Part shown: positions 50,631-50,838 of the stretch, in pieces | Layout: each line of letters starts with the position of its first letter | Numbering within the stretch: position 1 is the first letter of the stretch | From: Desulforegula conservatrix Mb1Pa | GTDB taxonomy: Bacteria > Desulfobacterota > Desulfobacteria > Desulfobacterales > Desulforegulaceae | Assembly: GCF_000426225.1 (NCBI RefSeq) | Contig: NZ_AUEY01000024.1 | Location: 1-50,838, forward strand | Reading direction: 5' to 3' | Length of the DNA stretch: 50,838 bases | Notes under the pieces: generated by a model | Database searches by the model: none | Seen by the model: the letters and a program-made list of their open reading frames with translations, nothing else | Told to the model about the DNA's origin: nothing | Program-made: the position numbers and the translations under genes

Positions 50631-50838
50631 TAATCAAACAGTCTTAACTGTTCAATTCTGCGGTCCTCATATTCTTGTTTTCTAATATACTCTCGAACCG
50701 CCAGCTCATCTTTGCCAACTGTCGAGACATAATAGCCTCTTGCCCAAAAATTCTGACCAGTAAAATTCTTTTTCCGGCCACCATAATTCCTTGCAATGCT
50801 TATTGCACTCTTCCCCTTTATAAAGCCTACTACTTGAG
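50630..50838 (-). CDS. tnpA: IS200/IS605 transposase TnpA, C-terminal 68 residues (partial)
   Basis: The open frame enters from the right edge and ends at the TAA 50632-50630. The residues read VGFIKGKSAISIARNYGG, then NFTGQNFWARGYYVSTVG, then VREYIRKQEYED, which is the typical end of IS200-type Y1 transposases. The catalytic tyrosine and metal-binding glutamine are in YIRKQ. The HUH motif and start are off the window. No TnpB gene was seen on the visible side. Confidence 0.92.
   Translation of the reverse strand, partial: QVVGFIKGKSAISIARNYGGRKKNFTGQNFWARGYYVSTVGKDELAVREYIRKQEYEDRRIEQLRLFD

Overview
The window (about 50.8 kb) reads as chromosomal DNA of a motile, strictly anaerobic, Gram-negative bacterium, most likely a Desulfobacterota (Desulfobacterales-like) species. 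The evidence is the combination of a heterodisulfide-reductase-type iron-sulfur protein with an in-frame UGA and a SECIS-like hairpin, LL-diaminopimelate aminotransferase (DapL), the electron-bifurcating transhydrogenase NfnAB, tungsten transport with an aldehyde:ferredoxin oxidoreductase, and several sigma-54 promoters. No sulfate-reduction genes lie in the window, so the respiratory lifestyle is inferred.

Layout. 1-6.3 kb: housekeeping and redox genes (start of an IS1595-like transposase, NagD-type HAD phosphatase, MYG1-like hydrolase, selenocysteine Hdr-like protein, dapL, a cyclic-nucleotide-binding protein). 6.3-27.5 kb, all minus strand: a flagellar filament and glycosylation island. 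It holds a giant flagellin (1146 aa), a Maf flagellin glycosyltransferase with TPRs, a nearly complete GDP-sugar route to CMP-legionaminic acid (legF, ptmE, legG, legI, ptmA-like, legH, legC, legB), then enlarged hook-junction proteins FlgL (878 aa) and FlgK (1124 aa) and their chaperone FlgN. Transcription probably runs flgN-flgK-flgL-legB...legF-maf from a sigma-54 promoter at about 27.5 kb. The flagellin has its own sigma-54 promoter.

27.8-39 kb: a sigma-54 activator (GAF-AAA-Fis) faces a plus-strand catabolic run of SDR, acyl-CoA dehydrogenase, enoyl-CoA hydratase-like protein, NfnA, NfnB and 3-hydroxyacyl-CoA dehydrogenase, with an aldehyde dehydrogenase converging from the other side. 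This looks like beta-oxidation of an acyl-CoA coupled to NADH/ferredoxin/NADP balancing. A sigma-54 promoter and two matching upstream half-palindromes sit in the divergent gap. Almost every intergenic space in this run carries a palindromic dispersed repeat.

39-50 kb: a tungsten module. tupC, tupB and tupA (tungstate ABC transporter) lie beside two molybdopterin-molybdenum/tungsten insertion genes, one of them fused to a periplasmic-binding-protein-like domain. An AOR-type tungsten enzyme and an iron alcohol dehydrogenase follow, then an SCP2-domain protein and a TetR regulator. The window ends inside an IS200/IS605 transposase with its hairpin-rich right end, and begins inside another transposase.

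The most notable observations are the selenocysteine Hdr-like protein, the parallel enlargement of flagellin, FlgK and FlgL by repeated modules (with a module shared between FlgK and FlgL), and several families of dispersed palindromic elements, one of which is a 118-119 bp MITE-like unit with perfect 12-bp terminal inverted repeats.
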